Assembly: GCA_024734555.1 (NCBI GenBank)
Contig: JANPWX010000467.1
Span: forward strand, 129,833-193,832
Length of the DNA stretch: 64,000 bases
Reading direction: 5' to 3'
From: Trochalopteron elliotii
Taxonomy: Eukaryota; Chordata; Aves; Passeriformes; Leiothrichidae
The position numbers and the translations under genes were made by a program. Positions 1 to 12,337 of this stretch are shown in pieces. Numbering within the stretch: position 1 is the first letter of the stretch; every line of letters begins with the position of its first letter. The notes under the pieces are model-generated. The model ran no database searches and was not told where the DNA came from. It saw only the letters and a program-made list of their open reading frames with translations.

Positions 1-167
1 GGTCACAGCAGCAGAGAGGTTTATTTCAAGTCAGGAGAAAGAGCAATTGCAGCCTCAGGCTTTGATCAGGGCCCATTAGTGTGTGGCACTACAACTACCT
101 CGTGCAGTTACCAGAGCTGCCCCAAGCCCCAGGTTACAGCCCATGCAGCCAATCAGTGCAAATGAAT
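1..167 (-). other. NDEL1: NDEL1 3' untranslated region (short isoform)
   Basis: The stretch after the stop codon runs to the window edge. It holds a poly(A) signal close to that edge, so this transcript probably ends at or just beyond position 1. A 3'UTR of under 200 nt is short, and longer transcripts using sites outside the window are possible. Confidence 0.7.
20..25 (-). terminator. Poly(A) signal AATAAA of NDEL1
   Basis: TTTATT on the plus strand reads AATAAA on the minus strand, 143 nt after the NDEL1 stop. Cleavage would fall 10-25 nt further on, at the very start of the window. Confidence 0.65.
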
Positions 168-210
168 TCATTTACCCATGACCAAGGTGGGGAAAATGAC
201 CTTCTCACGC
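168..210 (-). CDS. NDEL1: NDEL1 terminal coding exon (short C-terminal isoform)
   Basis: After the acceptor ending ccactag, the first base completes the Gly codon left open by the previous exon. Thirteen residues follow, [13 protein letters not shown], then TGA at 168-170. This closely matches the alternative mammalian NDEL1 tail [13 protein letters not shown] as I remember it, so the reading frame and isoform are well supported despite the exon's small size. Confidence 0.9.
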
Positions 211-3200
211 CTAGTGGAGAGAAAGGGAAAGTTTATGCACACAAAAATGACATTCCTGAGCACAACCCTTGAGGCAGCAGCTGGGGCCAAGCAAAGGTGT
301 TCAACCACAGCTCAGCAAACCTGTGCTGGCTGAGCTCTGCACAGTGAGGCTGCTCTGCATGGGCCAAACAGCACAGATCACTGCCCCTGAGCCACCCACA
401 GCTCCCTCTCTGCCAGGGAAACCTTTAAATAAGGTGGAGCAGGGGCTGCAAAAAGCCCCAGATTTGCCAGGCTGGTGTGTTCTGGGCTCTGGGTAACAGT
501 GCAGAGACAGCTCTGGCTGCTGTGTGTGAGCACAGGCACTTCTCACATTCACCTTCAGCTCCTTTCATTAAAACAAAGCCCAAGGGAGTCACAAAAATCA
601 CCAAGAATAAAGAGCAGCTGTGAGGACACTGGCATCCAGGACTGCAGGAAGGGGAACAAACACCTCAGGCTGGCTGTCCCAGTGCCAGGGCCCTGCAGAG
701 CCCAGAGCAGTTTTGTTTCCTGGACAAAACTGCACTGACATTAACAACCAATTAACAATAATTACAACAACAGAAAAACAAGTATCCATCCTGAGGACCA
801 TCCTCAGGTGCTGTTCTGCAATTCCCTGGCATTTGGACAGAGCCTGCATGTTCCTGAAGGGACAAATCTGCAGGAAACTCATCTTACACCAGACACTGCT
901 GAGTTTTTAACAAGCAGGTAAACCCTGACTCCTGCTCTGCAGCCAAGCCTTGGTGCAAGCCCTGCTGGGCTCCAGGCCCCCCTAAAGCTGCCCTGCTCCC
1001 CTCTGAGAGCAGAGAGCAGGGCCTTGACAAGAGCTGGGGATGCCCCAAACATTGCAACCAACAAACTGGCAGGAGGAGGAAAGCAAACAGAGCTGTGAGG
1101 ATGGGGCTGAGCTACCTCTGAGCCACCCCAGCACTCAGCCACCAGCTGTTCCTGCCTGCAGACTGCAGCAGGGTCACACAGCTGGAGCACACTCACAGCT
1201 GGAGCACACTCACAGCTGGAGCACACTCACAGCTGGAGCACACTCACAGCTGGAGCACAGTCACACTCACAGCTGGAGCACAGTCACACTCACAGCTGGA
1301 GCACAGTCACAGCTGGAGCACAGTCACAGCTGGAGCAGGGTCCAGCAGCACTCAGGGCAGGGAGAGGAGTGCAGGGACTGCAGAAGGACGAGGGAAGGCA
1401 TGAGAAGGACAGGCCTGGCTCAGCCCCTGCCCCAGCACAGCCACCCTGGGCTGGGCTCAGCCCCCAGAGCAGCTGCCAGGGCCAAGCCAGGCTTTCCTCA
1501 GCAGCCCTGGAGCACAGCACAGGCACTGGCAGCACCTCCTGGGCACAGGGCAGGGCACAGGAGTGCCTGAAGGGACAGCACACGGGCTACAGGGGACAAG
1601 GACACAACAGTGGGGCCGTGCAGCATCTCTGGCAACTTGCACATCAGCACAGGAACCACTTGCAGCCCTTTTCCTGTCCACTAACACCCCCAGCTCTGCT
1701 GCAGCATTTCCTTCCAGGCTTTCTAAGCCTTCCTCAGCCCCAGCCTGCTCCTCCCTGCAGGCAGCCAGCCCAGATAAGGAGTGTGATGACAATCTGCATA
1801 ATTAAATGTGACCCCCACCCCACAGAGCAATCAGCTTATTTGTCACAGCACACCTCAATATAGCCACCCTGCCTGCTAAGAGCTGCCATAATCCCTCCCC
1901 AGCACTCCCCTGCTCCCTGGAGCTGAAGCAGCACTGCTGGGGGATGCAGAGCCCCCTCAGCCCTGCAGCACACACAGCCCAAAAAGCTGATTTGCACATG
2001 ACTTTAAGGCTCTGAATTCTTCCTTTCCAAGCAGCAAACACCAGAGGCACTCTGTGCCAGTTTTTAAGGTGCAGCTTTGCCCTGCTCCCCACACAGCCCT
2101 ACTGAGGTGAATGTGTGAAGCTCAGCTGGCTGCTCTGGCACTTTCAGGTTGGAAACAGCTCCTTTCATTCTCTAAAATAAATGTAGGATTGAGGAAGTGC
2201 TGAGTGTCAGCATTACACTGCACTGATGACATGATGGGAGCACGGAGGGTGTTTGCCCTCAGTACCACTGGAGAACTCTGTGCCTTCCACCTCTGTACAC
2301 CCACAGGGCCTTGTGCTGTGAGGAGCTGGGGAAAACCCTCGTGCAGAAGCATTCCCAGCATCCCAGAGGGAGCTCTGAGCACGGCAGACACGCGGGGTGG
2401 GTGTTCCCAGGAAAGCAATCCCTGGCCCACGGCAGGGAGGAGCCACAATTCCACCACCAATGGTTCATCCCTCCCCTCCCAGAGGGGTGTGAGCACCCAG
2501 GACTCCCTCCCTCCCTGCCAGAGAACAGCCCTGCCTGCCCTCAGCTGCTGCAGGGAATCTCCAGGAGTGGTTCTGCACTTCCCCAGAGCTCACCTGCAGC
2601 TTTGGCAGTCCCTCCTGTGCCCCTGGGATGCTCTCAGAGGGCCCAGGGGCTGAGCTGAGATGCTCTCCTCACTGCTGGGCTTGGTCACAGCCACCAAGAG
2701 ATGGGGCAGGACTGGCACTGCCACCCCCCACACCTGCTTTTCTCTCTGCTTCACAGAAATCCCCTCTGCAGGCACTGACTCTGCTCCACGAGCTGTTTCT
2801 CCTACAGGCTGAAAGCTGTGGTGGGCTAAGGACAAACAAGGCATGACAAGTGTCCCAGATGTCCCTCCCTGAGGGCAGGGCTGTGCCCTCCTGACTCACC
2901 CCTTGTCGAAGAAGGACGTGTGCCCTGGGTGTGGGTACTTTGTGCTGCTGCTGCCCATCACGGTGCTGCTGACATTCCCTGAAATGTAGGATTTCCGTGA
3001 TGCCTGGTCCTTGGCAAAATTCCTGCAAGCAGCTAATTTGGATTCTAAGGCCTGTGAAAAGGGAGGGGAAAAAAGTAGTGTTAAAAAAGTAATAATTAGG
3101 AGGAAGTATTTGGCTGTTCATGAGCCCAAGACTGCCGTGCTCAGGACTGCAGTGTGATCACCCTTGGCAAACAAATGGGAACAAAGCTGTCATTTCCTCT

Positions 3201-6200
3201 GTCACCCCAGCACAAAGGAAACACACAGATGCTGATGCAGACTGCCAGACATTACTCAGCTCCACGAGGGCTCAGGTTCTAGAACAGATGAACTCTGAAA
3301 TAATTACCCAAGATAAGGAAGCCAAATCCTAGCAGAAGTTTCCCAAACTTGCCTCAGCAGCTGCCTTGAGCTGATCAGAAGACTGAGAGCCTAAAGCAGA
3401 ATCCTCAAGCTATGAGAGGAACTGTGCATTTGGAAAGTTGCTTTTTCCACCAGGACAATGCCTCCTGGAATTTCTTTCTTCACCTCGGCTTGCAAAATAA
3501 AGTCAATTTCTAAAGCTTCACTGCCACCCTTCCAAACAGGCCTGGTGAGGCTTTTTTCTCCCAATGTAAAGTGACTCCTGGAAGGAGGAGCAACATCCTG
3601 ATTCTCTCCTTTACTCCAGAACATCACCTGCCCTTCCTGCCACCATCAGAGGCTGGACATCTGCTTTATCCTGAATATCCATGTGGTGTAGATCCACCTT
3701 ATCCTGAATATCCCTGTGGTGCAGCAGAAAGTCCTTACTCATTACACCCCCCTGGGCAGGGGGACATTCAGAACACTTGCAAGGTGAAATTCATCTCCCC
3801 AAATGTGGGGTTTGGTCCTGCAATGCACAGAATGTTCCATGAAGAGGACACTGCCATGCTGCCACAAGTAAGAGAACCCTGTGCAGACTCCTAGGAATCT
3901 GTGGAAGTTCATGTAGGGATGATGGACTGTACAGGCAGCTGTGGGTAACTCTGGGTGTCACAGACTGTCCTCTGGCCACAGGCAGTGTGGTCTGAGCCAA
4001 GCACTCCCTGTCCAAGCAGAGGGGAAACTTCCTGCAGGGACAGGGAGTGTAAAGCTTGGGATGAGGCACAGCCAAACCCCAAAGAACCTGAGCAGCCTCT
4101 AATTGTTCCTAGAGCAGTGAGTGGATGGTGGCTCAGTGGCCCAGCTGTGGCTCAGGGCAGGCTGGGAGAGCAGCTCTGCTTATTTGGCATTTCCTGTCCT
4201 TGCAGAGTAATCACATGGGATTGTCACTAAGCTCCCTAAATCCCCTGCAGACTCTTACTCACAATGATCCCCTTTTAAACATGTCACTGCTAACCCTGAG
4301 CTGTCCTGCTGCCCTTTCAGACCAAGGCTGAGCTCGCTGCCTCCCAATGGGAGCAGCCAGGCGATTCTTCATCTCCAACTTTGTTAAAACAACTGTCTGT
4401 TGTGTAGCTCCTGCCAGGCTCAGCCTGGTTACACGGGCACAGGGCACAGCCAGCCACAGCTTCCCTCTGCTCCACTCACACACAAACCACCAAGGCTCAG
4501 CCAGAAGCTCCTGGGAGCTCAAAAGTCATTTATTTCTTTTTCCAAGAGGAAAGCCTGGTCCTGAACAACACTGCAACAGATGTTTAAACCACTTCTTCCC
4601 TGCTCACAGTGTAATCCCTTTAAAGGCTCATGCATTTCACTTCCCCACCAACCACAGATGGGAGCATTTGGCTTTCTCCTCATTTATTTTCTCACTTTCT
4701 TACCAAAGGTTTCCAGGCTGGTTTTTCTTTCAGTGTCTGTGGCAGATCTCCATGGGAGAGGAGCTCTCCCACCAGGAGACCCTGGCAGGGTGATCCCAGC
4801 TCCTCCCTCACCCAGGGCCTGAGCTCCAGCCAGAGGAAGCTGCAGGCCCACTGAAGGTAAGAACAAGCTGACAGTGTCCAACCCAGCACTGGAAAAATTT
4901 TTATTCCAAATATGGATTTTGTCATCCCAAATTGGATCAGAACCACAGGATCAGGCTTTTAAAACCAAAATGGTTTTTTTAGAAATGCATTATCAAGTAC
5001 TAAGCAGTGAATGTGGATGATTTGGCAGCTCCAGAACATACCCAGCAGGGGCCAAGGCTGTGCTGTGACTGAGCACAAGGACAGGAGCCCCAGGGAGAGC
5101 CCAGAGCTCAGAGCACTCACCCCCACTTTCCTCAGCAGATCTCCCACAATGTTGAGTGCAGATATTCGAGCTGAAGGAGTCAGTGGGCTGGTACCAAACC
5201 CATTTGGTATAGCTGCAAACACAGACACATCTTATTACTTCACTCCTCCACAGTTCAGGTTTTGAAAAAATTTAAATAAAACAGCTTCTACATTTAAAAA
5301 AAACCCCAAATATGTCTCCAGTCTTGCTGCAGACATTTCATACAATTACCCACAGTAACTGCAGGATCACTAGCCAGGGAAAATGATAAAGCTTAATTCC
5401 TGCCCACTGCCCTGGTTCCCTTTAGCCCCCCCAGGCAGAGTTCATGCACTCTCCATCTGCAAGGCTACTGACTGCAATCCATCTAATCCAGCCAGAGCTC
5501 CCTCTGCAATCCACTCTTCCTCATCTAAAAAATCAACTACTAATCCCTGGGACTGTCCAGAGCCTTCCAGATGGGAAAAGGGGCTGGACTAAGATTCCAG
5601 TGCCTCAAGGAGGAAACAGGAGCCCTGAGAAGTCAGTGTGGTAACAGAGACTCCCAATTCCTGACCATGCTCACCCACCACTGCTGCTGCATATCTGAGC
5701 AGAATTGATCAAGATTTGATCATCTGAGCAGAATTATCAGTCCCTGCACTTCCCTGCACTCCCAAATATCTCCAGGGCTCTACAGCAGGCACCCACTGCA
5801 CAGTGCAAACCCCTGCCTGCCCCCAAAGGCAGTGTCTGAGCTTCACTGTCCTTTCCCATGCTATTTACTCCTGAAATGCACCTGGTGATGCCCTGGGATT
5901 CAAACACACCTCATGGAAATGTCAGATCCACATTCCCACATCCACCTCAGGTTCCCTTAGGGCACAACCAGGCCCCATCCCTATGGATAATACCTTTTGG
6001 GGAAGGAAAACTGTTTTCTGATCCTTTTCCAACGGGTGTGGCTGGCAAGGAGAGCGAGGCCTGGACAGCTGAATCCATCTTCTCACAGTCCAGAGTGGGG
6101 GAGCTGGGTGCTGATTTCCTGGTCACCTCCTGCTGCCTCTCCCTCACAGCCAGCTCCTGCCGTAGGTCTGAGGGTTGAGGGAAGGAAAAAAACCCACAAA

Positions 6201-9200
6201 ACCCCATATTACTGATTGATCCTCTCACAAACACTCTCTCTGATCATTTGGGAGGGGCAGCAGGGGACAATTCCTGAGTTAGTGTCTGCTGCTGCTTCCT
6301 CCAGCAGTGGGGACACCCCTCAGCAGCCTCATCCCACCCAGGACAGGAGGGAGCAAAGAGCCCTCCCTGCCTGCCCCACACAGTTCCCTGGCCCTGGCAT
6401 GGGGACAGCTGATTTGCCTCAGGATTTCTCCCCATTTGCACTGTGAGCTCCACATTACCAAAACTGCAGCTGCTGAGCCCAGCTCCTGCTCAAACACAGC
6501 TGGGAAAAACAGAGCAATGACCTGTTCCTGTGTTTCCCATTCCCTACATTCTCCTCCCAGCTGATAACCCACACAAGCCAAAGGCAGCCCAAGGGCTGCA
6601 TCCAGTTTCTTGATGCCCTGACAAGTGCAAGAGCAGATTGGAGGGCAGTCCCGAGGACAGGGAAAAGACTGGGCATTAGAAAAGCCTGGTTTTATTCTCA
6701 CCTCCTCCCCAGACTGCAGCTCATCCCTATCCTGTCCCTTCCCTTTCCACAGCTTTTGGAAATTTCCACATCCAGCACAGCCCAGCCATGGATCTCTCAA
6801 ATCCTCAGAAAGATGCAAACAGACACTACAAGTGAGTTGTTCCTTTTTGGGCAGAGCAACTTCATCTTCACAGACCCTCCTATTCCCTGTCTCAATCTGG
6901 TACAAAAGCAAAATTAACTGCACATCACAGCTTTCAGGTTGCAACAAACAAAACTGATTTTAGGTAAAACAGCAGAGCTGAAGTGAAAATCTGTCTGGGC
7001 TCCCAGAAGAGGATCTGAGGCTGTTCAATCAGAAATGTCATATTTGAGTTTGACAGCACCAGCTCTTTTAGAGGCTACTGCTCCTGCTTGCTGCCAGGGG
7101 GAATAACTCACAAATGCTAAAAATGTCCAAATGACTCATCTAAGAAACAAGATGTCTGTTTTGCTGATTGTTCCAGTGTTCCAGAAAACAGTCCCCTGGG
7201 TTCTGCTGGTTTTTCCAGTTTTATTGCCCTAATCTCAAATTACAATAGATCTACTTCCTCAGAAAATGTCTTTCTTCATATTTATTACAAAATCCCTGTG
7301 CTTCCAAAAAAGTTTCCAATTTCTGAGGCATAAACTTGCTTGAAAAAAGTTCATAAGGGAAAACAACAACAAAAAATCCCAGCCAGCTGTCAGGTGTGTT
7401 CTTACACTCAGGTCCAGGCCTTAAATGAGGAAATATTTGAGAAAACTTCATTTAGGAGACAAAGTTGCAAACCACCAACCTCTAAAGTACATTATTGGCT
7501 GGCACAGGCTTGTGAGCAGATCACCTCCACTGTCAGAGAAATCAGTTTATACCAGCAATAAAAATACTCCCCCAGCACCCTCAGTGTGAAATCCACTGGG
7601 GAATTCCCAGCTCCCCATCTTAGCCCAGAACACCATCCCAAACATCTCCCACAGGTCTAAAAACACCTTTACCAGAATATCTTAATATATTTAAGGCAAA
7701 TTCCAAGGGGCTTAGAAGGAACACAGGAGAGATTTTTTTAGAAGTTACTTGATCATTTATCCTGTGTTTCCCTGTCATTTCCTGTGCTTTCCCTTCTTAC
7801 AAACCCACAGCAAGAAGAACTTTTGAAGCTACATCTTCAATTCCCTTACATCTGTGGAACAGAGTATTTTTGTGTTAAAAATCCTGAATTAATCTATTAT
7901 TAGTTCTGAATTATTAAATTAAATTATTTATTCTGAATTATTAAATGAGGCAATTTTTCTTTTTGGCTACACTGGACACACAAAGAACACACTGTCAGTA
8001 AAACCTAAAGCATCCAGTTCAAGTCTCATCATGTGAGGCTTTCTAGAAACATGAGCTTTGCTTGCTGCACATCTCCTTTAGCAAACCAACCCTGCACCAG
8101 CACCCAGAACCAACCAGACCAGCCATACCTCTTGCTTCATCCTTTAATCTCTGTACAGAGACCAGCAATGACTCCTTGTCATCCAGTTCACTTTCTAAAA
8201 ATGCATTTCTCTCAATAGCTTGGTTCAGCCTTTGTTCAAAGTCTTCCAATGAAACTATTGTTGCCCTAGAAACAAAATCCAGAATGTTAGGCTCTTCAGC
8301 TCAGCCAGCACAAAAGCTAATTCCAAAGCATAGCAGAAGGAAAATGGTAGCAGGACTACCTTCAAGGTAAGCATTTGAAAGCCATGGAAATGCTTCTTAG
8401 AAAGGAGTGATCAACTCCAAAGGAACAGGGGGAAAAGATGAGAAGAACACGATAGCATCGGGCTCTCAGAGATGGATAAAGATGTGGGAAAGAGCCAGCC
8501 CAGAGCAGCCAGCTCCTTTCTCCCCAAGCCATGCTCCAAAGCTGTGCATTAATCAGTGCCCCAGCTCAGGTGGGGCTCTGCACAGGCACAGCTCAGCCAA
8601 GGTGGGCAGCAGAGCACTGGGACACTACCTAAGACCCAAATCCTCCCAAAATCAGTGTCAAAAGTTAGTCATGAGCTTAAGAGCCTTGTGCAAACAGGGC
8701 CTCAGCTCTCAGATCTTTTTTCCAGATAGCCAGAGGCTCATTCCTGCTCTCTCTCCCTGAATCAGTGGCAGAATTCCCACTCAGCAGAAGGGAAGCATGA
8801 CCTCCTCCCAAACTGGGCGTTCCCAGCAGCAGCCTGCTCATTCCAGGCACTTGGAAAGGGCAGGATTGTTGCCTCCAGCTGTTCTGCAAGGGACCAGGAG
8901 ACTCCTTTGGCCTGTTTGATTTAACAGGGACTATGGAAAGCAGCAGCTTCTGACTTCAAAGGGGCTCTGAGGCAGCAGGACCACAAACATCAGTCACTTA
9001 GCTGGGGGCAGCAAGGGCAGTGCAGTGGCCTGGCTGGCTCTGGGCTTCTTCCTCACAAACCACACTGTCCCACTGCCCCTCCTGCTGCAACAGCAACAGC
9101 TGCTGCTGAGGGGCAACTGCACTGCTCAAACAATCCAAAGTCTTGAGGGTGTTTGGGGTTTTTCTGATTGTTGTTTTCCCTTGAAGGAACAATGAAATCC

Positions 9201-12200
9201 TCGAGCTGAGTAGCAAAGAAAAGATCTTTGTGCTGCCAACTCAAAGGGAAGAGGAGGTTTGCAGCCTTCACCTCTTGGCACGTTCCAGGTCATCGTTGGC
9301 CTGCTCCAGCTCCCTCACATATTTGTGCAGCTGATCTTTGATGGCCCTTGTCTGGCTCAGGTCATCCTCCAACAATGACACCTGCTTGTAACTCTGGGCA
9401 TACTGGTGCTCCAGTTTCTCCTGAAACAAAGAACAGGGAGATAAACATCAGCTGCTGGCACTGGCCAAGTGATCAGCACGAAAAGGGGACAAAAAGTGTC
9501 AGTCTCTTTGCAGAATGCTGGTTTGGGAGTGCTGGTAATTCAGAGCAGAAATTGGAGAGGGAGAAGGAACACGCTGTGAACATCAGAGCTGGCCACAGCA
9601 CAAAATCCCAGCCACCTCCCCATGGCACAGCTGCCTCTCAAGGATGCATCCCTGCATCTGCTCCACACAGCCTGCACTGACAGCTGCTCCAGGAAGGCAG
9701 AGAGAAATCCAACTGCACTGCCTGCCCCAAATCCAACTGCACTGCCTGCCCCAAATCCAACAGCACTGCCTGCCCCAAATCCAACTGCACTGCCTGCCCC
9801 AAATCCAACTGCACTGCCTGCCCCAAATCCAACTGCACTGCCTGCCCCAAATCCAACTGCACTGCCTCCCCCAAATCCAACTGCACTGCCTGCCCTTCCA
9901 TGCTTCTGCCTCTGCAGCACCCACCCTGACACCAAAAATTCTCTGATGTGTCCGTGAGCAAAAATGGGGCACTGAAATCTGTCACAAAACCTCCAGGCCC
10001 ACAAACTCACCCTCAAAAGACTGAAGAATTCACTGCCAAACACCCTCTGAAGGCACTGATAGGGACCTATGGAGAAACTACTGATCTCATCAAACACATC
10101 CTGACCCTGCAAGTACAGCTGGGACCAGAGACACAAAGTAATCCCACAAACCCTCCTTCCACTGAGTGCATTTTGAACCTCTGTCTTCACTAAATAAGCC
10201 AAGACTGCTCAAAATGATGCTTTTTCAAGATTTCAAGAGAGGCAAGAACTTACTAACACAGAGGCATCAATTCAGAGCTACCTTCTGCACATGCAGATCC
10301 TTGAGCAATTCCTGGCTCCACAGATGCATGTGGAGACTCCCTGAAAGATGTGCACAAATCACCCATTTTCTGGTTTCTTTGTGGTCTCATAAAAGCCTGG
10401 TTTGCAAAGAAAGGTGACAAGGCAGTGGCCTGACAAAACCCCTTCTGTTGTGCCCTGTTGCTATGCTGATGTTTTCTGTGGAACAAATAAAGCTCCTCCT
10501 TGGCATGGGAAATTGAATTCCTCTGTGGGAATTCAAATCAGCACAAACTCCAGGACCAAGTTCATGACGTGAACAAGAAAAATTCTGCCACAAACATCCC
10601 TGGCCTTATTTGGGGTACATGCCATGCCTCAGTGTGGATCTTAAGCAGACAACTCCTTTTTTATTTGGATATTCAGTGCCCAAGAGCAGCCCAGACGATC
10701 CAAAACAAGATCCAAGATGTAGCTGAAAGGAAAAGCAACACTACCACAGAGAAAACCTACCTTTAATGTTTCCACTTCATATTTCAGTCTTTGGTTATCT
10801 GCTTGCAAATCTCTGTTCCTTTGCTCAGCTTGCACTAGCTGTGCCTCCAACTCAGCTTCTAATTCCCTGCTTCCCTCCTGGAATTCAGCCAGCTCTTCAC
10901 GAGCCTCCTGGAAGCTGCAAGGAGAGGATTTCATCAGTGGAAAAGCCAGCAGCTCCCAAGTTAAAACAAAACCTGCAGCTCTTCTAAAACAAAATGCTGA
11001 AAAATGAGAGTTTTTAAAGCACTTCAGTGTCATCCATAGACCTCTAAGGGAAAAAAAGAAAAATGGGGAAACAGAGAAATGACATTAAGCTAAGCTGTTG
11101 AAGGAAATTAATTCTCTTACATCAAACCCAGCAGCCACCTTGAATGGCTGTGTGGAATCAAAGCTATTTTCAGGATTCATTCACTTTGTGCTCCATTAGC
11201 TTTCACTGCTGGCAGACTTTATGGAACAGACAATGAATTAAGCAAACATTTAACCAGATTTTGGTCAGAAACTGAAGAGAGAACAACAGTTGCTGCATCT
11301 CTGCACTAGCTGGAAAATTAATATTTGTAAAAATCATGCAGAGTCAGGAAGGCAGGACATGCCTACCTCAAACTACTGAGAGTTATTAAATACTAGAAGT
11401 AGCCACTCCACATACTTTGCTTATTAAATTTGCATCTTTACCACAGGTAATAGCTCAGCCCTGAGCAACCAGCAGAGAAAACCACTGAGGCTTCAGGGAA
11501 CAGCACATCCAGTGGTGTCTCAGATGGAATTTCTGACACACAGGAACAGCTCAGGGTTCTCCACATGGACAGGCTCCTCCACATTCCCAACACGTCCCTC
11601 CCAAAAAAACCCAAACCAAACCAGCCCCTTGGGCTCTTTGGGTTTGAGAGGGCTTTAACTCCAAAACAACCTCAGCCCACCCTGCAATCCCTCCAGATGC
11701 ACAGCATCACTCCAGAGAGCAGCTTCTCTTGCCACTTTTGGCAACAAAAAGCCCTGTGTTCCCTCAGAGATGCAAACCACAGGTACAGGCAGGACCAGGA
11801 GCTATGAAACACTTGAATAAAATGCAGCAGACACCAAATCAGCCACTTCTCATACCAGTAATTCCACTAGAAGAAGCTTGAGGGAATAGGAATGATACAA
11901 GGCAAGCCCAAAGGTGCCTTCTTATGATAAAACATCAAGATACCACTTAAGGCAGCACTTTAATTACACAAAGGTGCACATGATCATAAAATGGCTCTGC
12001 TCTTGCACAAACATGCTCAAAACATAGCCTGCAGTTCTTGGCATGGTGACACTGGGCAAGAAACACTCAGCTCCCACAGAGATGGAAATTTTAAAGCTGG
12101 AAATCCTTTCCAGAGAATTCTCTTCTCACAGGTTTTCTCTAAAGTATCTAATGACCATCTTGGTGTGGCCTTGCAAAGGAACAGATTATACAGTGCTCTG

Positions 12201-12325
12201 ATCACTAAGAACCAAATTCAGCTTGCAAATCCACAATACCTTTGTTTGTACTTCAAGGAAAGCTCTTTCCAATATGCAGTCTCCTCCTTTGGACTCGAAA
12301 AAGTAGGGATTTCTTCACTGTCCAT
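168..12325 (-). CDS. NDEL1: NDEL1, nudE-like dynein/LIS1 cofactor (spliced, 8 coding exons)
   Basis: Coding exons, 5' to 3' on the minus strand, are 12240-12325, 10761-10914, 9272-9420, 8129-8265, 5994-6167, 5121-5212, 2900-3051 and 168-210. They total 987 nt, 328 residues plus stop, with every intron GT-AG and all phases consistent. Residues about 25-190 form the long coiled coil that in this family dimerises and binds LIS1. The tail carries the proline-directed sites S198-P, T219-P and S231-P, the S251 site and C273, at the same numbering as in mammalian NDEL1. NDEL1 ties LIS1 to cytoplasmic dynein at microtubules and centrosomes, in nuclear migration and mitosis. C273 is reported as palmitoylated and as the nucleophile of an oligopeptidase activity. 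Paralogue NDE1 is less likely, because exons 3-5 match NDEL1 wording such as [16 protein letters not shown]. This model uses the short C-terminus; a longer-tailed isoform known in mammals was not found. Confidence 0.96.
2900..3051 (-). CDS. NDEL1: NDEL1 coding exon 8 (residues 265-315)
   Basis: The exon is 152 nt, entered in phase 0 after a ttttcacag acceptor and left through GTGAGT with two bases of a Gly codon. It begins [12 protein letters not shown], which contains the conserved C273, and ends GHTSFFDKG, the common point from which mammalian isoforms take different tails. The segment between, rich in Ser and Thr, differs somewhat from mammals. Confidence 0.93.
5121..5212 (-). CDS. NDEL1: NDEL1 coding exon 7 (residues 234-264)
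   Basis: The 92-nt exon encodes [18 protein letters not shown] followed by [13 protein letters not shown], nearly identical to mammalian NDEL1. It includes the S242-P and T245-P motifs and S251. The acceptor is tgtttgcag and the donor GTGAGT. Confidence 0.95.
5994..6167 (-). CDS. NDEL1: NDEL1 coding exon 6 (residues 176-234)
   Basis: The 174-nt exon opens with [18 protein letters not shown], the end of the coiled coil, and continues into the proline-directed phosphorylation region with SAPSSPT (S198), SLPATP (T219) and SFPSPK (S231). The acceptor is caaccctcag; the donor GTATTA is weaker than the other donors in the gene. Confidence 0.95.
8129..8265 (-). CDS. NDEL1: NDEL1 coding exon 5 (residues 130-176)
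   Basis: The 137-nt exon encodes [20 protein letters not shown] and the rest of a heptad-repeat segment ending QRLKDEARD. The acceptor is ttgtttctag and the donor GTATGG. This is the coiled-coil core shared with NDE1; [14 protein letters not shown] favours NDEL1. Confidence 0.96.
9272..9420 (-). CDS. NDEL1: NDEL1 coding exon 4 (residues 81-130)
   Basis: The 149-nt exon starts [15 protein letters not shown] and contains [19 protein letters not shown] and [13 protein letters not shown], the LIS1-binding stretch of the coiled coil. The acceptor is ctttgtttcag and the donor GTGAAG. Confidence 0.96.
10761..10914 (-). CDS. NDEL1: NDEL1 coding exon 3 (residues 29-80)
   Basis: The 154-nt exon encodes [20 protein letters not shown] and the following heptads to KYEVETLK. 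The acceptor is ctccttgcag and the donor GTAGGT. It is the N-terminal part of the dimerising coiled coil. Confidence 0.96.
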
Positions 12326-12337
12326 GATCAACACGAC
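12240..12337 (-). CDS. NDEL1: NDEL1 coding exon 2 with start codon (residues 1-29)
   Basis: The ATG at 12325-12323 opens [19 protein letters not shown], then KELSLKYKQ and a split Ser codon, matching the vertebrate NDEL1 N-terminus. Twelve untranslated bases (12326-12337) lie between the ttctgcag acceptor and the ATG, so at least one upstream non-coding exon exists. The donor is GTATTG. Confidence 0.94.

Noticed and set aside
211..2899. Alternative NDEL1 terminal exon encoding the PGMLPLSV-type tail
   Set aside because: No minus-strand sequence with that ending or a plausible acceptor was found in this interval.
9540..10202. 220-codon frame with GSAVGF repeats in the NDEL1 region
   Set aside because: It is the intronic 24-bp array read on the minus strand, between two confirmed NDEL1 exons.
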